NCBI GenBank assembly: GCA_022606135.1
Contig: JABYQN010000007.1
Location: forward strand, 620,001-684,000
DNA from: Fomes fomentarius
Lineage: Eukaryota; Basidiomycota; Agaricomycetes; Polyporales; Polyporaceae
Reading direction: 5' to 3'
Length of the DNA stretch: 64,000 nt
Positions 22,870 through 34,537 of this stretch are shown piece by piece; within the stretch, counting starts at the first letter, position 1, and each line of letters begins with the position of its first letter. Made by a program: the position numbers and the translations under genes. The notes under the pieces were generated by a model. It saw only the letters and a list, made by a program, of their open reading frames with translations, made no database searches and was not told where the DNA came from.

Positions 22870-24889
22870 GTTGTCGGTGTGCGAGAGATCGGGAAAGAGA
22901 GAGGAGCTTGCGGGGCATTGCTCCTCAATTCCATGGTCTACATATACCCGATCAGTAGATTATTTTCAGCCCTCTTGAGACTTCTGAGCATGCGGCCTGA
23001 GTAAGCTTGAGAATAAGCTGAGTAAAGGATGGTATAAGGAAGTTCTTCGACGCAGCAATATTAGGCACATGATTTTCAAATGTCTCCCTCAACAGGCAGG
23101 GCGTGTCAACCTGTGTCACCTGTGTCTTGACCTCGTACTCCATCGATTGGTATGTGTGTTGGTCTGCTGAGCGATAGCTGAAAGATACCACCACAGCCGG
23201 ACGCTGTGTGCTCATTGACCCCACTCGGTGTGCGAAGATGTTTTGTCAGTTGGTCGCCATGAGGCCTTGTCGTGACTAACAAGCTTCACAGTGCCCATGC
23301 TCCTTAGCCTCAGCTTTGCGCAAGGGCTATCGTTTTAGGTAGCGATTGAACCAATCAGATCGAGGTAGTATGATAAGCGCAGCTGCGTTGTCTCGGAGTA
23401 CATCCAACACCAAATATGTAATTACGGCCATAAATGCCGGGTCCCTGGGTTGGTGTTTGGCGATATAGCTTCCAAGTTGTGTTAACATGTTCACTGACTT
23501 GCATTTCCGATGGATTGGAAGCCAATGTATCCTTGGGGCTGGTGGCTGCGTCCTGAGCGCCAGCGTTCGAAGCCAACACGGATAGGCCGATATTTTTGGA
23601 TGGTTCGATTATGTACTACGTCATATCCCGCGGAAGTGTATTTTCGTACTGTGTATCCCGCGGCAGGTTTATTTCTTGCCACCACATCTGACTCGTGTGT
23701 GATAATCCATGACTTGGGGACCTCGTGCAGCGAGGTCTCGAAGTATCCTGCCCCAACTGCGAGTGCCTAGTATTCCATATCGGAAGGACAGCCTGCTGAG
23801 GACAGTAACAGCAGAGTCTCGATAGTCGGAAAACTTGTACAAGTACGAAACCAGCACCCCGACTCATCCATAGAGAACGTAGGCTCAACCCTCTGCATGG
23901 AGAAACCTTTGGTTCTGATTCTTGGGGAAGTTTACGATCGATCGATAAAGTTGTAGCAATAGTTTCAAGTTGAGCTAGTTAGTATACATGTCATGGGAAA
24001 ACGTTACGCTACTACCATCAACAGGGCAGGCTACGGTAACCCACGAAGGCTCGCGGGAGTGACCCTCTGCAGCGTCAGAGAGAATGACCTACTATGCCAG
24101 TGTTGCGCTCTTCCTCGGCACCTTCCTCGAGCTCGGCTACCCTATCATTTGTGCCGAGCTCTTGAACCTCAAAAGCTGCCGTGTCCCGCCTCACGCTTTT
24201 TTGTGTCTCTTCCTCCCTACATCCAAGTCGTTTCATCCACGACCAGTAAAGGTAGCTCGCTGTAGTATGTCCGCGTGATTGACAGGAACTATGTGTGTAC
24301 ATCCTTCCGTCCCTATCTAGCAGGAACAACCGATCACCACCCGGGGGTAGGCCTCGCCTGACTGAGCACTAGTAGCTCGCCACGGCCACGCGTGATAAGA
24401 GTTCAGTCCCAAGCTCAATCTGCCTCATACTGATGTCATGATAGCTTATACAGATGGGTCTTCCCGAGACATTCATGTCACGAGTTCATAAGCCGTCTCA
24501 TCCGCTCCTACCTGGGGATCTTCCGCGCATGCCTTCTACATGCGGAATTTGAAAGAGCAAGCCCTCCTTTTTCTGCATGAGCAGTTCAAGCAGCGCCTCG
24601 CGAGCGGATCAAAGCTCGCAAAAGGTCTCGAATGATATAAGGCAACGCCATGCACACCGTTGGATAGACGCGTCTGTACCACCTCGCTGGTACAAAATAG
24701 CATACATCTACCACTTGAGCAGTCAGTCAAACTCGTTCACCTGCCATGAATTGCTCGGGTAGAAACTCACCAAGGTATATGATTTCTCCCTTCCATTCGC
24801 GCCGTCCTACAATTGCATGATTATAACTTATCTGAGTGAAGATACGTCGCAGGGTCTTGATTAGTCATAGACCATGACTATCACAGTAC
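22870..24889. other. Two-kilobase gene-free stretch
   Basis: No supported gene. Open frames on both strands are short, mostly lack ATG starts, and show no family resemblance or consistent splice pattern. A minus frame at about 22952-23215 beginning MSTQRPAVVV is the best of them but is unrecognised. Confidence 0.45.
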
Positions 24890-25858
24890 TCAAGAACCTT
24901 TGACGGCGTAGAGAGAAGAGACAGTGGTGCCATTTATGGGAGGGAGGAACGGGTCGATGCCCTCGATGATCGGCACTAGGAGAGCAGCAACGTCGCCGAG
25001 GACGTTACCCAACAACATACCTAGGATGTTGTACAGGATGGTGAGCAGACCGCCCATGCCGCCAAACAGAGGATCGGTGATGTCCCTGCTGACATGGCCA
25101 CCAGTCGTCGGGATAGCAACACCCAAGGCTTCGAAGACCGGCTGAGAACGTCGGTCAGAGGAAGCTTAACCCTAATAGCCGAGTGCTACTCACGACGGTG
25201 ATATTAGCAATGAGCTGGGCCAGCTCGTTGGCAGGCATCGGGGCGTCGCCCTCGGCCGACGCGAGGATGTCCCCAATAGGTTGGCCGATGAGGCCGCGGA
25301 GAGAGCCAATGGTACTGTTGAGAATATCACTGATCTGGCTAATGGGTTCCGCAAGAGCGTCAGGCGATGCGCCTTGAGTCAAGCCCTCTGTGTGCGATGT
25401 GAATGTTCAGTACAATGTTTCCTCGCGAGGAGTTATACAAACTCACTGAGCGTAGCAGTGACTGGCTTGAGCTGAGATTGGGCGATGGTGAGGACCGCGG
25501 CGATCGACTTGGGCGCATTGACATGGGAGAGGATGTCTGTGGGGAACCCGCGAAGAACCTCGCTCGTGGGAAAGTCGTTGAGGATGTCACTGGCGGTGAA
25601 GGCATTGTTGTTGTCGGGAACCGTTGAGACACCAAGGATGTCGTGAAGTTCGCCGTCGCGAATCGGAACAGCAGGGTCTTCGAGGACGCCAGGGAGACTG
25701 GAGATGTTGGGAAGCTCCGAAATGACGTTCGGAGCATCCATATCGCTGGGGATATTGGGAGTGTGAGGGACAGTGATGGAGTTGCTGGCATGAGGAAGAG
25801 CCGAGACAGCGTTGAGAGCGATAACGGCAACGAAAAGGAGAGTACTGCAGAAAAACAT
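24890..25858 (-). CDS. Secreted protein of unknown function
   Basis: Exons 25447-25858, 25194-25387 and 24890-25141, with all junctions in phase, give 285 residues. The N-terminus is a clear signal peptide (MFFCSTLLFVAVIALNAVSA, cleavage likely before LPHASN). The body is rich in Pro, Asn, Ile and Leu, with repeated short helices such as IPSDMDAPNVISELPNISSL and LRGLIGQPIGDILAS. The C-terminal third is hydrophobic and Gly-rich (GGMGGLLTILYNILGMLL, DVAALLVPIIEGIDPFLPP), so it may bind membranes or lipids or self-assemble. There are few or no cysteines beyond the signal peptide, so it is not a hydrophobin or a cysteine-rich effector. I do not recognise the family. Confidence 0.75.
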
Positions 25859-26755
25859 GCTGAAGGAGTGTGAGGATTGTGAGGAGTGAGTGTGGGAGCT
25901 GGGAGCTGGGAGCCCTGGAGCCGTTGGAATAAGGCAGATTCCAGCGAAGCACGGAGGTATTCATGCGAGTCAACGTCACTCAGACTTACTTACTATAGGC
26001 CTATACAACGCAAACTGAAGCTGAAGCTTTCAACCTCGAATAACTCGACCACGACTAGACCGGACGTTATGACCTCGGTGACGATTGATATTGAACCTAG
26101 TCAGTGCCCTTTGGGTGACTGTAAGCGTGAATGTTCCTAAAGCGACTCATTAATCATGTGAACAAGCTGCATTACAAGCTCTGACAAAGATTTCTTACCG
26201 ATAAGGTACAGTGTGGAGACAATTTGGTAGGAGACCCATAGAGCAGACCTCACCGTTCGCAAAGGTTGGCGCTAGATCTGGGTTCCGTTTGACCACATAT
26301 TATACTTGAAAGACCATCGAACATATACAACCTGATCACGATGTTGGAGTAGACGTTAGATATACCCGATACGTTCCACGAACTAACATTATTTTGGCCC
26401 TCTTCAGCTGCTAAGTAGAGGAGAGGAGGCTCCGAACTGTCATCATGATAAAGCAAACGTACCGTGCGCCCCGGTAGGTCATCTAGTAGAGCGATCATAT
26501 GTAGAAACGCGAGAGTGAGATGGGCATACTTCCGCCATAGGAAGAAAAAATAATAGCGTTCAAAACACGAGTGGATGCCAATGCAGAATGTTCGCATTTC
26601 CTTGATGTTCAGTCTGTGCAATGTGGATGTTGAGTGGATAGTAGGTTTAGCGCTCGCAAAGTCGCATGAAGGGGGGAGGCGCTTAGAAGGTACAGGGCCT
26701 GACTGCCTTCCACCACTACCTGTTCTATCACTCTCGTTCACTGCTATCGATAACC
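25859..26755. other. Divergent intergenic region
   Basis: About 0.9 kb between the secreted-protein gene (-) and the Prp6 gene (+). A 163-codon minus-strand frame overlaps 26250-26741 but starts with GTG and shows no family. I treat the region as promoter sequence. Confidence 0.5.
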
Positions 26756-29700
26756 ATGGCGGCGGACAACAAAGCGAACAAGTTGGCTTTCCTGTCTATG
26801 CCAGCGCCGGCTTCCTATGTTGCCGGTCTTGGACGAGGGTAAGCTTAGGAACAAACGTGTACCAGAGAATTGACCTCACAATGTTTCCCTTAGTGCTTCT
26901 GGTTTCACCACTAGATCTGATATTGGCCCAGCGAGAGAGGGCCCTTCAGCAGAGGCAATTGCGTGAGATTGCTCAGTTCAATGAACGTGTCTTGCAGAGT
27001 CCTAACGTGCTTTCAGAGAGGCGCAGGCGAGACGAGGCGAAGAACCAGATGTCGACCCGGAGCAATTTCAGGATCCAGACAACGAATATGGTCTCTTTGC
27101 CGGAACAACGTATGAAGCGGACGACGAGGAGGCAGATAGGATCTACGAGCAGGTGGATAAGAACATGGATGCTAGGAGGCGTGCTCGAAGGTACGTAGTC
27201 AGGATCCCTCTATATCATGGCACTTCCGCTTGGGCAATGCAACAACCATTGCGATTATTGCCACACGCCTCGCAAGTTGTTCCTTGAAATCCGTACACTT
27301 AGTATAGAGCACCGCTCTCGTCTACAGGCAATGTTTGCGCTGCGCTCCCTTGCCAATGCTTTTTCCTTCCTCTAGACGGCATCTTCTGTGTATGCCATGC
27401 GCATACATAGCGAGCTTCCGGTCTCCCATGCACGCTGTCTGTCTCTATCGGGTCGAGAAGTGAGATCATGCCGAAGTCAATGGCGATATACTGCTCAGCG
27501 GGCAGGCTGTCTGAGGAGTAGAGAGTTTGCACAGGCCATGCAAATAGCTCAGCGCGGAAGGTTTTCTTTGTGGAAGTCATGCATGGGCAAATGATCCCTT
27601 GATCATACATACTCGTTCCTTCTCCATGTGCCCCATTTTCCATGGATTATGGTTAACTCGTATTCATTCCAGAGAGGCACGCGAGAACGAAGAAATGGCC
27701 AAGGTTCGTGCCGAGCGGCCCAAGATTCAGCAGCAATTCGCGGACTTGAAACGAGGACTTGCTGTTGTCACGGACGAAGAATGGGAGAACATTCCTGAGG
27801 TGGGCAATCTCACAAGGAAAAAGCGTAAAAGGGACGAGAGGTCATTCGTTGTATCCGACAGCGTCATTGTCGGAGACAGGGCTCGGGCTGAGTACGAGAC
27901 CTCGTTGGATACACGTCAACAAGCGGTACGCATTCCTTGCTCTCTCTCATCTCTGCTCGTACTCATCATGCCATGTAGACTGGCGGCTTCGAGACCCCTG
28001 CAGACAACGGTACTATCACGAACTTTGCGGAGATGAGCCAAGCTCGCGACAAGATCCTCTCACTCAAGCTCGACCAAGTCTCTGGCACGGCTACTTCTGG
28101 CTTGCAGACGTCTATCGATCCCAAAGGTTATCTCACTTCGCTTGATAGCGTCGTGATCAAGTCAGATGCTGAGATCGGTGACATCAAGCGTGCTCGCATG
28201 CTCTTCGATTCGCTAGTCAAGTCCAACCCGAAGCACGCACCAGGGTGGATCGCTGCAGCTCGTTTAGAGGAACATGCTGGAAGAATGGTCGCTGCGCGGA
28301 AGCTTATCAAGCAAGGTTGTGAGCAATGTTCGAAGATCGAGGACGTCTGGCTGGAAGCAGCCCGTCTACACGTGGGTATTATAGCTCCAGGGTGCACTGC
28401 CAATCAACTAACCGTTGCTACAGAACAACGACGACGCAAAGGTCATCCTTGCGAGCGCAATACAACACGTCGATCAGAGCGTCAAAATTTGGCTGGCTGC
28501 TGCCGACCTTGAACATGACATCAAGGCCAAGAAGCGTGTACTCCGGAAAGGTACGAGATGCCGCATCATTCAAAATGGCAGTTTTCGTTGACACAATTAT
28601 CCTCAGCCCTAGAACACATCCCGAACTCTGTACGCCTGTGGAAGGAAACTGTCAACCTCGAATCTTCCGCCGTCGATGCACGCATCCTGCTCTCGCGTGC
28701 AGTCGAGCTCATCCCACAATCGGTTGAACTATGGCTTGCGCTCGCGCGTCTGGAGACACTGGACAAGGCCAAAGGTGTGCTCAACAAGGCACGCAAGGCT
28801 ATCCCGACGAGCCACGAGATCTGGATAGCTGCCGGTCGTCTCCTGGAGCAGGAGGTATACGCCACGGAGAAGTCCGAAGAGCAGCGCGACAAGGAGCTCG
28901 CAGCCGTGGACAAGACCATCGAAGCTGGTGTTCGCGAGCTACGTCGCCACCAAGTGTTGCTGACGCGCGAACAGTGGTTGAAGGAGGCGGAGCGATGTGA
29001 GAACGAGGGCGCTATCCGGACGTGCGAAGCAATCATTAAGGCTACAATTGCGATGGATATCGAAGAGGAGGACCGTCTCGATACCTGGACGAGCGACGCA
29101 GAAGCTGCGGAGGCCAAGGGCAACATCGGTGCTGCTCGTGCTATTCTAGCATATACTCTTAGGGTGTTCCCCGACAGAAAGAGCTTGTGGCGGAAGGCAG
29201 CGGATCTTGAGAAGACGCGGGGAACCAGGTATGTCTTTCGATGATCGACGATGCTGTCATCGACGTTTTGCTGACGATTCTCGAAGGGAATCTCTGAACG
29301 CCATCCTTGAGCGTGCTGTACATCATTGTCCGCAGGCTGAGGTCTTGTGGCTTATGTGGGCGAAGGAGAAGTGGTTGGCCGGAGATGTTCCTGCTGCTCG
29401 TGAGGTGCTCGAACGTGCCTTCGTGGCGAACTCCGAGAGCGAGCAGATCTGGCTAGCGGCTGTCAAGCTCGAGGCTGAGAACGGCGAGCTTGGCGTCGCG
29501 AGAGAGCTGCTTGTCCGTGCGCGTACCGTCGCTGACACTCAGAGGGTGCGCCATCTATCTCATCGTGTTCACAGTGGTTCGGGGCTAAGCTGATCGTGTT
29601 CATCCATTCCATCCAGATCTGGATGAAATCCGCCGTGTTCGAACGTCAGCAAGGCCAATTGGCCACCGCCCTCGAGACGCTTGCGACTGCGATCAAGAAG

Positions 29701-30588
29701 TACCCCAAGTTCGCGAAGCTGTACATGATACAAGGACAAATCCATCAGCAGCAGGGAGACTTGGCTGCCGCAAGGGCTTCGTACGCTGCAGGAATCAAGG
29801 TGTGCCCCAAGGACGTCAACCTGTGGATCCTCGCGAGCCGACTTGAGGAAGCGGATAACAAGAGTATCAAAGCCCGAGCGCTTCTCGATAAGGCACGCCT
29901 CGCGAATCCGGGTAGCGATGTTCTGTGGGTGGAAGCTGTCGGCGTTGAGGAGCGTAGCGGGGGCGCTGCTCAGGCGAAGATGGTGCTCGCACGAGGTGCG
30001 CTATATTTGCTCTGGTATCCAGGAATAGCTCTTGCTTGATGCTGACTTTTCTTTTTTTTCATCGCGCAGGGCTGCAAGTATGCCCGACATCGGGCCTGCT
30101 ATGGTCAATGGCGATCTGGTCAGAAGCAAGGCCGGCACGGAAAGCGCGGTCAGCTGACGCTCTCCGCAAAGCCGGGAACGACCCTTGGGTGCTCTGCAGC
30201 GTCGCTCGGCTGTTCTGGGCGGAGCGCAAGATCGAGAAGGCACGGGACTGGTTCGGACGTGCCGTTGCAGCGAGCGAGCAGCCCAGCGACACTTGGGGCG
30301 ACATCTGGGCGTGGTGGCTCAAGTTTGAGCGACAGCATGGCACTAAGGTCGGTGATGTTCCCAGTCCGCATCGCATCGCGTTACCGATGGCTTGGTTTGG
30401 ACGCATGTTGCTGATAGATGGTCTGTTTGGTGTGACTATTATAGGAGCAGCAAGAAGAAGTGATCCAGAAGGCGATCAGTGCTGAGCCTCGGTACGGACC
30501 GACGTGGCAGTCAACTGCGAAGGATATTGCGAACACACAGAGGAGCACAAGGGAGATCCTCGAGCTCGTGGCGAGTGCGTTGCACTGA
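26756..30588 (+). CDS. prp1: Pre-mRNA splicing factor Prp1/Prp6
   Basis: Eleven exons (26756-26838, 26894-26962, 27017-27190, 27673-27925, 27979-28371, 28424-28550, 28607-29228, 29287-29545, 29617-29995, 30070-30347, 30445-30588) join in phase to 926 residues, close to the length of human PRPF6 and fission yeast Prp1. The N-terminal PRP1_N domain is visible: [38 protein letters not shown] and [14 protein letters not shown]. After residue about 220 come many HAT/TPR-like repeats with the W-x-x-A-A-x-L-E pattern, such as [41 protein letters not shown] and [10 protein letters not shown]. The protein scaffolds the U4/U6.U5 tri-snRNP in the nucleus and is essential in fungi. The third intron is unusually long. 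The ATG at 26756 sits in an AACC-ATG-GCG context. Confidence 0.95.
27191..27672 (+). other. Unusually long intron (482 nt) in the Prp6 gene
   Basis: Donor GTACGT at 27191 and acceptor CCAG at 27669-27672 join ARRRAR to [11 protein letters not shown] in phase. Most other introns in this window are 50-75 nt. The interior holds an antisense ATG frame (27299-27643) with no recognised family, and no box C/D or H/ACA pattern that I could identify. Confidence 0.65.
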
Positions 30589-31480
30589 GGCGGCGAGACT
30601 CATGACCTTTTGGTTGGCTCCGGAGTTGCTCGGGCATGCCGGGGTTTATTTACTTGGGTGTGTAGGATTATCAGCGTACGTGTATTGATGCTGTGCTCGG
30701 TGATCAGAGAGTGCCGTCATCCGTCAATTCGTTTGCAATAAGAAGACGTCTCTTGTCTGCTGCATGTTGATTGGTTGATGAGATTCCGACGTTGTCGTGC
30801 ACTGACTCAACTCAAGTTGTACTGCCTGCAACCCAATGCTTGAACTCTCTTGTACATGTATATCTGCCGTTCACTCCACGAGCGTATCAATTTTGTCAGG
30901 TTTCGGCGATCGGTGTGGCGTGTTATATTCGATGTTGCACCGAGCAAATGTTTTTCCATGAATTACTCGATGTGCAGCACTGCGCAGACTGCGCATGTGG
31001 GTGTAGTCTGCGAGGCTCGCACCGTGTACGAGAGCCGACGGACAAAAGTGAGGTATCAGAGAAGTAAGTCGGTACTTACTTGGTACATAATAGGATGTGT
31101 CCTGAGTACTTAGTCTCAAGAAACTTGGCTGGCCTTGGCCGATGGAAGCCGCTATTGTGATGCCATGCAAATGCCTTGGGACTGCGGAAGAGGATGAGTA
31201 TATTTGCTTGGCCAATGGGAGGGAGTAGGGCACGAGCGTCTGCCCGGGAGTACGGGACTGATTGGTCGCCAGTTGGTTGCCATACCCCTGTACCGCCTGC
31301 CTGGGCGGAACGGCAGCGATTGTTCATATACGATGGCAGAGTTGAGGGACATACCTCTGACCTCCCTGTCGCACTCTGGTCGAAGGAAAGGCCGCACGGT
31401 CTAGGATTTTCTTCTTCTCGCTATCTGGTATACTTTCTATTCCTTCTCTGCGCAGGTCGCCGCTATTTGTTGCCTTCACG
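30589..31480. other. Intergenic region
   Basis: About 0.9 kb between the Prp6 3' end and the protease start. The proximal 100 bp before the protease ATG is pyrimidine-rich. No gene supported. Confidence 0.5.
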
Positions 31481-33928
31481 ATGTACACGTCTAGCTGGTG
31501 TGCCTATGCTCTCGCCCTCGCGGCTCTCTTCCCCCTTCTCGCCGATGCTGTTCCGGTTCCTGCTCCTCGTGTAATCTCCGCACCGACTCTCAACCACCGG
31601 AACGCGACCAAGCCGCGCAAGGGCGGCGCCGTGCTTCCGTTCAAGCGCAGCGGTGTTGCCGCACCAACTCTCTCGAGCAGCAAGAAGAACAACAAGCCCA
31701 AGAAGGGCGGTGTCACGCTTCCGTTTGTCAAGAACAGCCGCAGAGTCGTGGAAAGCAGACAAGAAAAGGCCAAGGATGGGGAAGTCGTCGGTGGAACTGT
31801 CGGCATCGGCAACAGCGCAGATCTGTGAGTAACTTCGTTATGTAGTCTTCATGATGTGTGAGAGCCTGGTACCAATGTCATGGATAGGTTCTATACCGTT
31901 GCCGTGACGGTGGGTGAGACCACAACTGCCGTTAACCTCGGTGAGTACTTCTTTTGGTTTCGATTCTTCCTCGTCACACGTCCGACAAGCGCTGGTGGAT
32001 GTCCACACGCCCTCTGCCCTCTGCCGGGTGTCCCCCAGATCCCTCTTAACCTGGCGGGGTACTGGCCAGTATATCTTCGCCCCTGGATAACCTGTCTTGT
32101 ACTCAGACGAGCTCCGGGCGATACAGAGGGCCTCCCCGACCGACCATATACCGTGGTGGGCTGGCACTCGTTTGGGTACCCGTACCCATAGGTTGTTGTG
32201 AGCGGGTACAGGATGCACAATGAGATTGTGCTCAGATGTGCAGTGTTGGCAGACCTGCGGGTACATCGACGCGTACCCGTACCCATATATCTGTATACGA
32301 GGTTACAGGCCGTACTAACGTGCTTCCTATCGCAGACACCGGATCAAGTGACTTGTGGGTCATGTCAAATACATGCCGGACCACCGAGTGCCAAAGGTCT
32401 GGCGCGAAGGCCTACGATACCAAATCTTTCAAGCCATCAGGCGGTTCCGTCTCCCTACAGTATGGTGATTCTGTCAGCGGCACCCACGCAAGCGGCCCTG
32501 TCGGTCGCGACAAGGTCACCCTTGCCGCATTGACCCTCGCAGACCAGACACTCGCCGCCGTGAGCGATACCGACAACACTGCCGTCTCCAACGGCGGTGC
32601 AGGTATCCTTGGTCTCGGCTTCCCTTCTCAAAGCTTCGTTCAAGCTGCAGCCATCAACGCCGAGGTAAGTTGCTCTCACGAGCCCCAAGCATGTCACTGA
32701 CTAGTGAATAGTTCAACAACCCGCCTGGCACGGACACTTTTGTTTCCCAAACTCCTGCCTACGGCCCCATCGTCCCTCGCTTGGTGCTGGCTGACATGAT
32801 TGACGACCCGCTCTTCACAGTACGCTTTTCTGTCGTCGCCGTTATCTGCTCCGTACTCATTGTTCCCATTAGATCACCCTGCAGCGCAACACGATCGATC
32901 CTTCCGGCCATGGCCAGATCACCATTGGTCAATTGCCGGATGACGTCGACGAGGACAAAATTACTTGGGTCCCTGTCCGTCTGTACGACTCGGCCGAGGG
33001 TGGTCTGGACCCTCCCACCTTTGCTGCAAACGAGGTCTACCCCTTGTGAGTGTTCTCAAATTCTTTGCCATGATCCTCAACACTCATCCTGAATTCCAGG
33101 CGCTGGGAGGTCGAGATCGACGGTGTCTTCCTCGACGGCAAGCAGTTGCCTACCTCTACCCAGCCGGGTGCGGGCATCGACAGCAACACCATCTCTGCAC
33201 TGATCGACACAGGTAACTCTCTCATCCGTGGCCCTGAGGACGTCGTCAACAACATTCTCCGCCAAGTCTCGCCCGCGTTTGCCGCAGACTCGACGGCCGC
33301 ACCAACGCTGCCGTGCGACGACGGCCACACACTGGCGTTCCAGATCGGTGGCAAGATGTTCCCGACGGACCCGCGCGACTTCGTTGCCCAGAACAAGGCC
33401 GGGGACGCGACGACGTGCGTCGCAAACAACCTCGTGAGCACGGACGGCCCGACCTCTGGCCGGCTCTTCAGCTGGAACATCGGCGACCCGTTCCTGAGGA
33501 GCAACCTCGTCGTGTTCTACTACGGCAACCTCTCGCACCCGTCCGTCGACCCGCCGCGGATCGGCTTCCTCTCGCTCGTGCCGGACAACGCGGACGAGCT
33601 CCTCGATGAAGCCGTCGACGACGCGCGCAAGGCCGGTGGGAACTTCGAGTCGAAGGCGGACGTGGCGCCGACGGCGAGCACGCTTTTGATCGAGGGCGCG
33701 AGCTCAACAGCATCAGCTACATCGTCTGCATCGTCTACACCTTCTTCCAATTTAGCTGCCTCCCCCGCGCCGACAACTACGGACTCTGAGGGCGCGCCGA
33801 GCAGCACGCCGTCCGAGACATCGAACGCGGCTGCGCTATCGTTCCGCCCGCCAGTTGTGGGCGCTGGGGTGTGGTCGTCACTGTTGTTCGTGTCGCTCTC
33901 TATGTTGTCGTCGCTTTGCATTCTATGA
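31481..33928 (+). CDS. Pepsin-like aspartic protease (A1 family), probably GPI-anchored
   Basis: Six exons (31481-31824, 31888-31940, 32336-32664, 32712-32819, 32873-33045, 33100-33928) give 611 residues in phase. The N-terminus is a signal peptide (ALALAALFPLLADAVPVP) followed by a basic propeptide with two similar blocks, KGGAVLPFKR and KGGVTLPFVK. The first catalytic site, DTGSSDLW, is at about residue 133 and the second, ALIDTGNSLI, at about residue 372. The flap-type region SLQYGDSVSG and FSWNIGDPFLRSNLVVFYY complete the pepsin fold. The second site has Asn where many pepsins have Thr. After residue about 535 a Ser/Thr-rich stalk leads to a hydrophobic C-terminus (SSLLFVSLSMLSSLCIL), typical of a GPI signal, so the enzyme is probably on the cell surface or wall. 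The second intron is 395 nt. Confidence 0.9.
31941..32335 (+). other. Long intron (395 nt) in the protease gene with repeated motif
   Basis: Between GTT-AAC-CTC-G and the first catalytic Asp codon. Donor GTGAGT, acceptor ATCGCAG. It contains the 15-mer GTACCCGTACCCATA twice, at 32176-32190 and 32273-32287, 97 bp apart, plus further GGGTAC-type fragments between them. Confidence 0.65.
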
Positions 33929-34537
33929 AATGGACGTTCTTTTCTTCTATCTGGACATCGTTTTTATTCTGTCAGGGGGTTTGGTTTTTAATTCTTCATA
34001 TCGCATCGATCGCTCTCACTGCAAATTAGCATACCAGACACATCGGTACACGTACTCGCACTCAAACTGACACCATACATATCGCATACCGCATACACTC
34101 ATCGCATGGACTGCAGTGCTCATGGACATCGTGGATGCATACTGGTCGCTACATGTACGCGTACCTTTAGTGGGAACGAAGAGATCCTAGACTTCACAGT
34201 GTGAACTCTGAAGGAGGCATTGGCAAGAAGAATGTGTGGAAGTACACAATGACTCCAGTAGGTTGGCGCTAAAGTTAAGTTCGTGAAGCGCCCATGCCGC
34301 GACCAGTCCGAGTCCGAAGGAGGATCCTCCGGTTCATTCGTTGTCCACCTCGTCAGCCATACAAGTGCGTGACAATGCACAACGCTGGCTAGCGGCTTGT
34401 ATCCTTCCTGTCTTGAGTGGTGTCAGAGATCAGGTAAGAGAGCTTGTTGTTCTGTCCTCCTTGCACGGCCGGTAATCCGACGATTTTGTTTCTTTCAATA
34501 GTCGTGTCAAATCCGAAGACCTTAGACCATCTCCTCA
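33929..34537. other. Intergenic region
   Basis: 3' flank of the protease gene with ACACAT/CATACCGCATACAC-like simple sequence near 34070-34105, then leader sequence of the F-box relic. No gene supported. Confidence 0.45.

Noticed and set aside
26250..26741. 163-codon minus-strand open frame upstream of the Prp6 gene
   Set aside because: It begins with GTG, lies in a promoter-like position, shows no splice logic or family motif, and its composition is not protein-like overall.
27299..27643. Antisense ATG frame of 114 codons inside the long Prp6 intron
   Set aside because: No recognisable domain. A chance open frame inside an intron is more likely than a nested gene, although the intron itself is reported as unusual.
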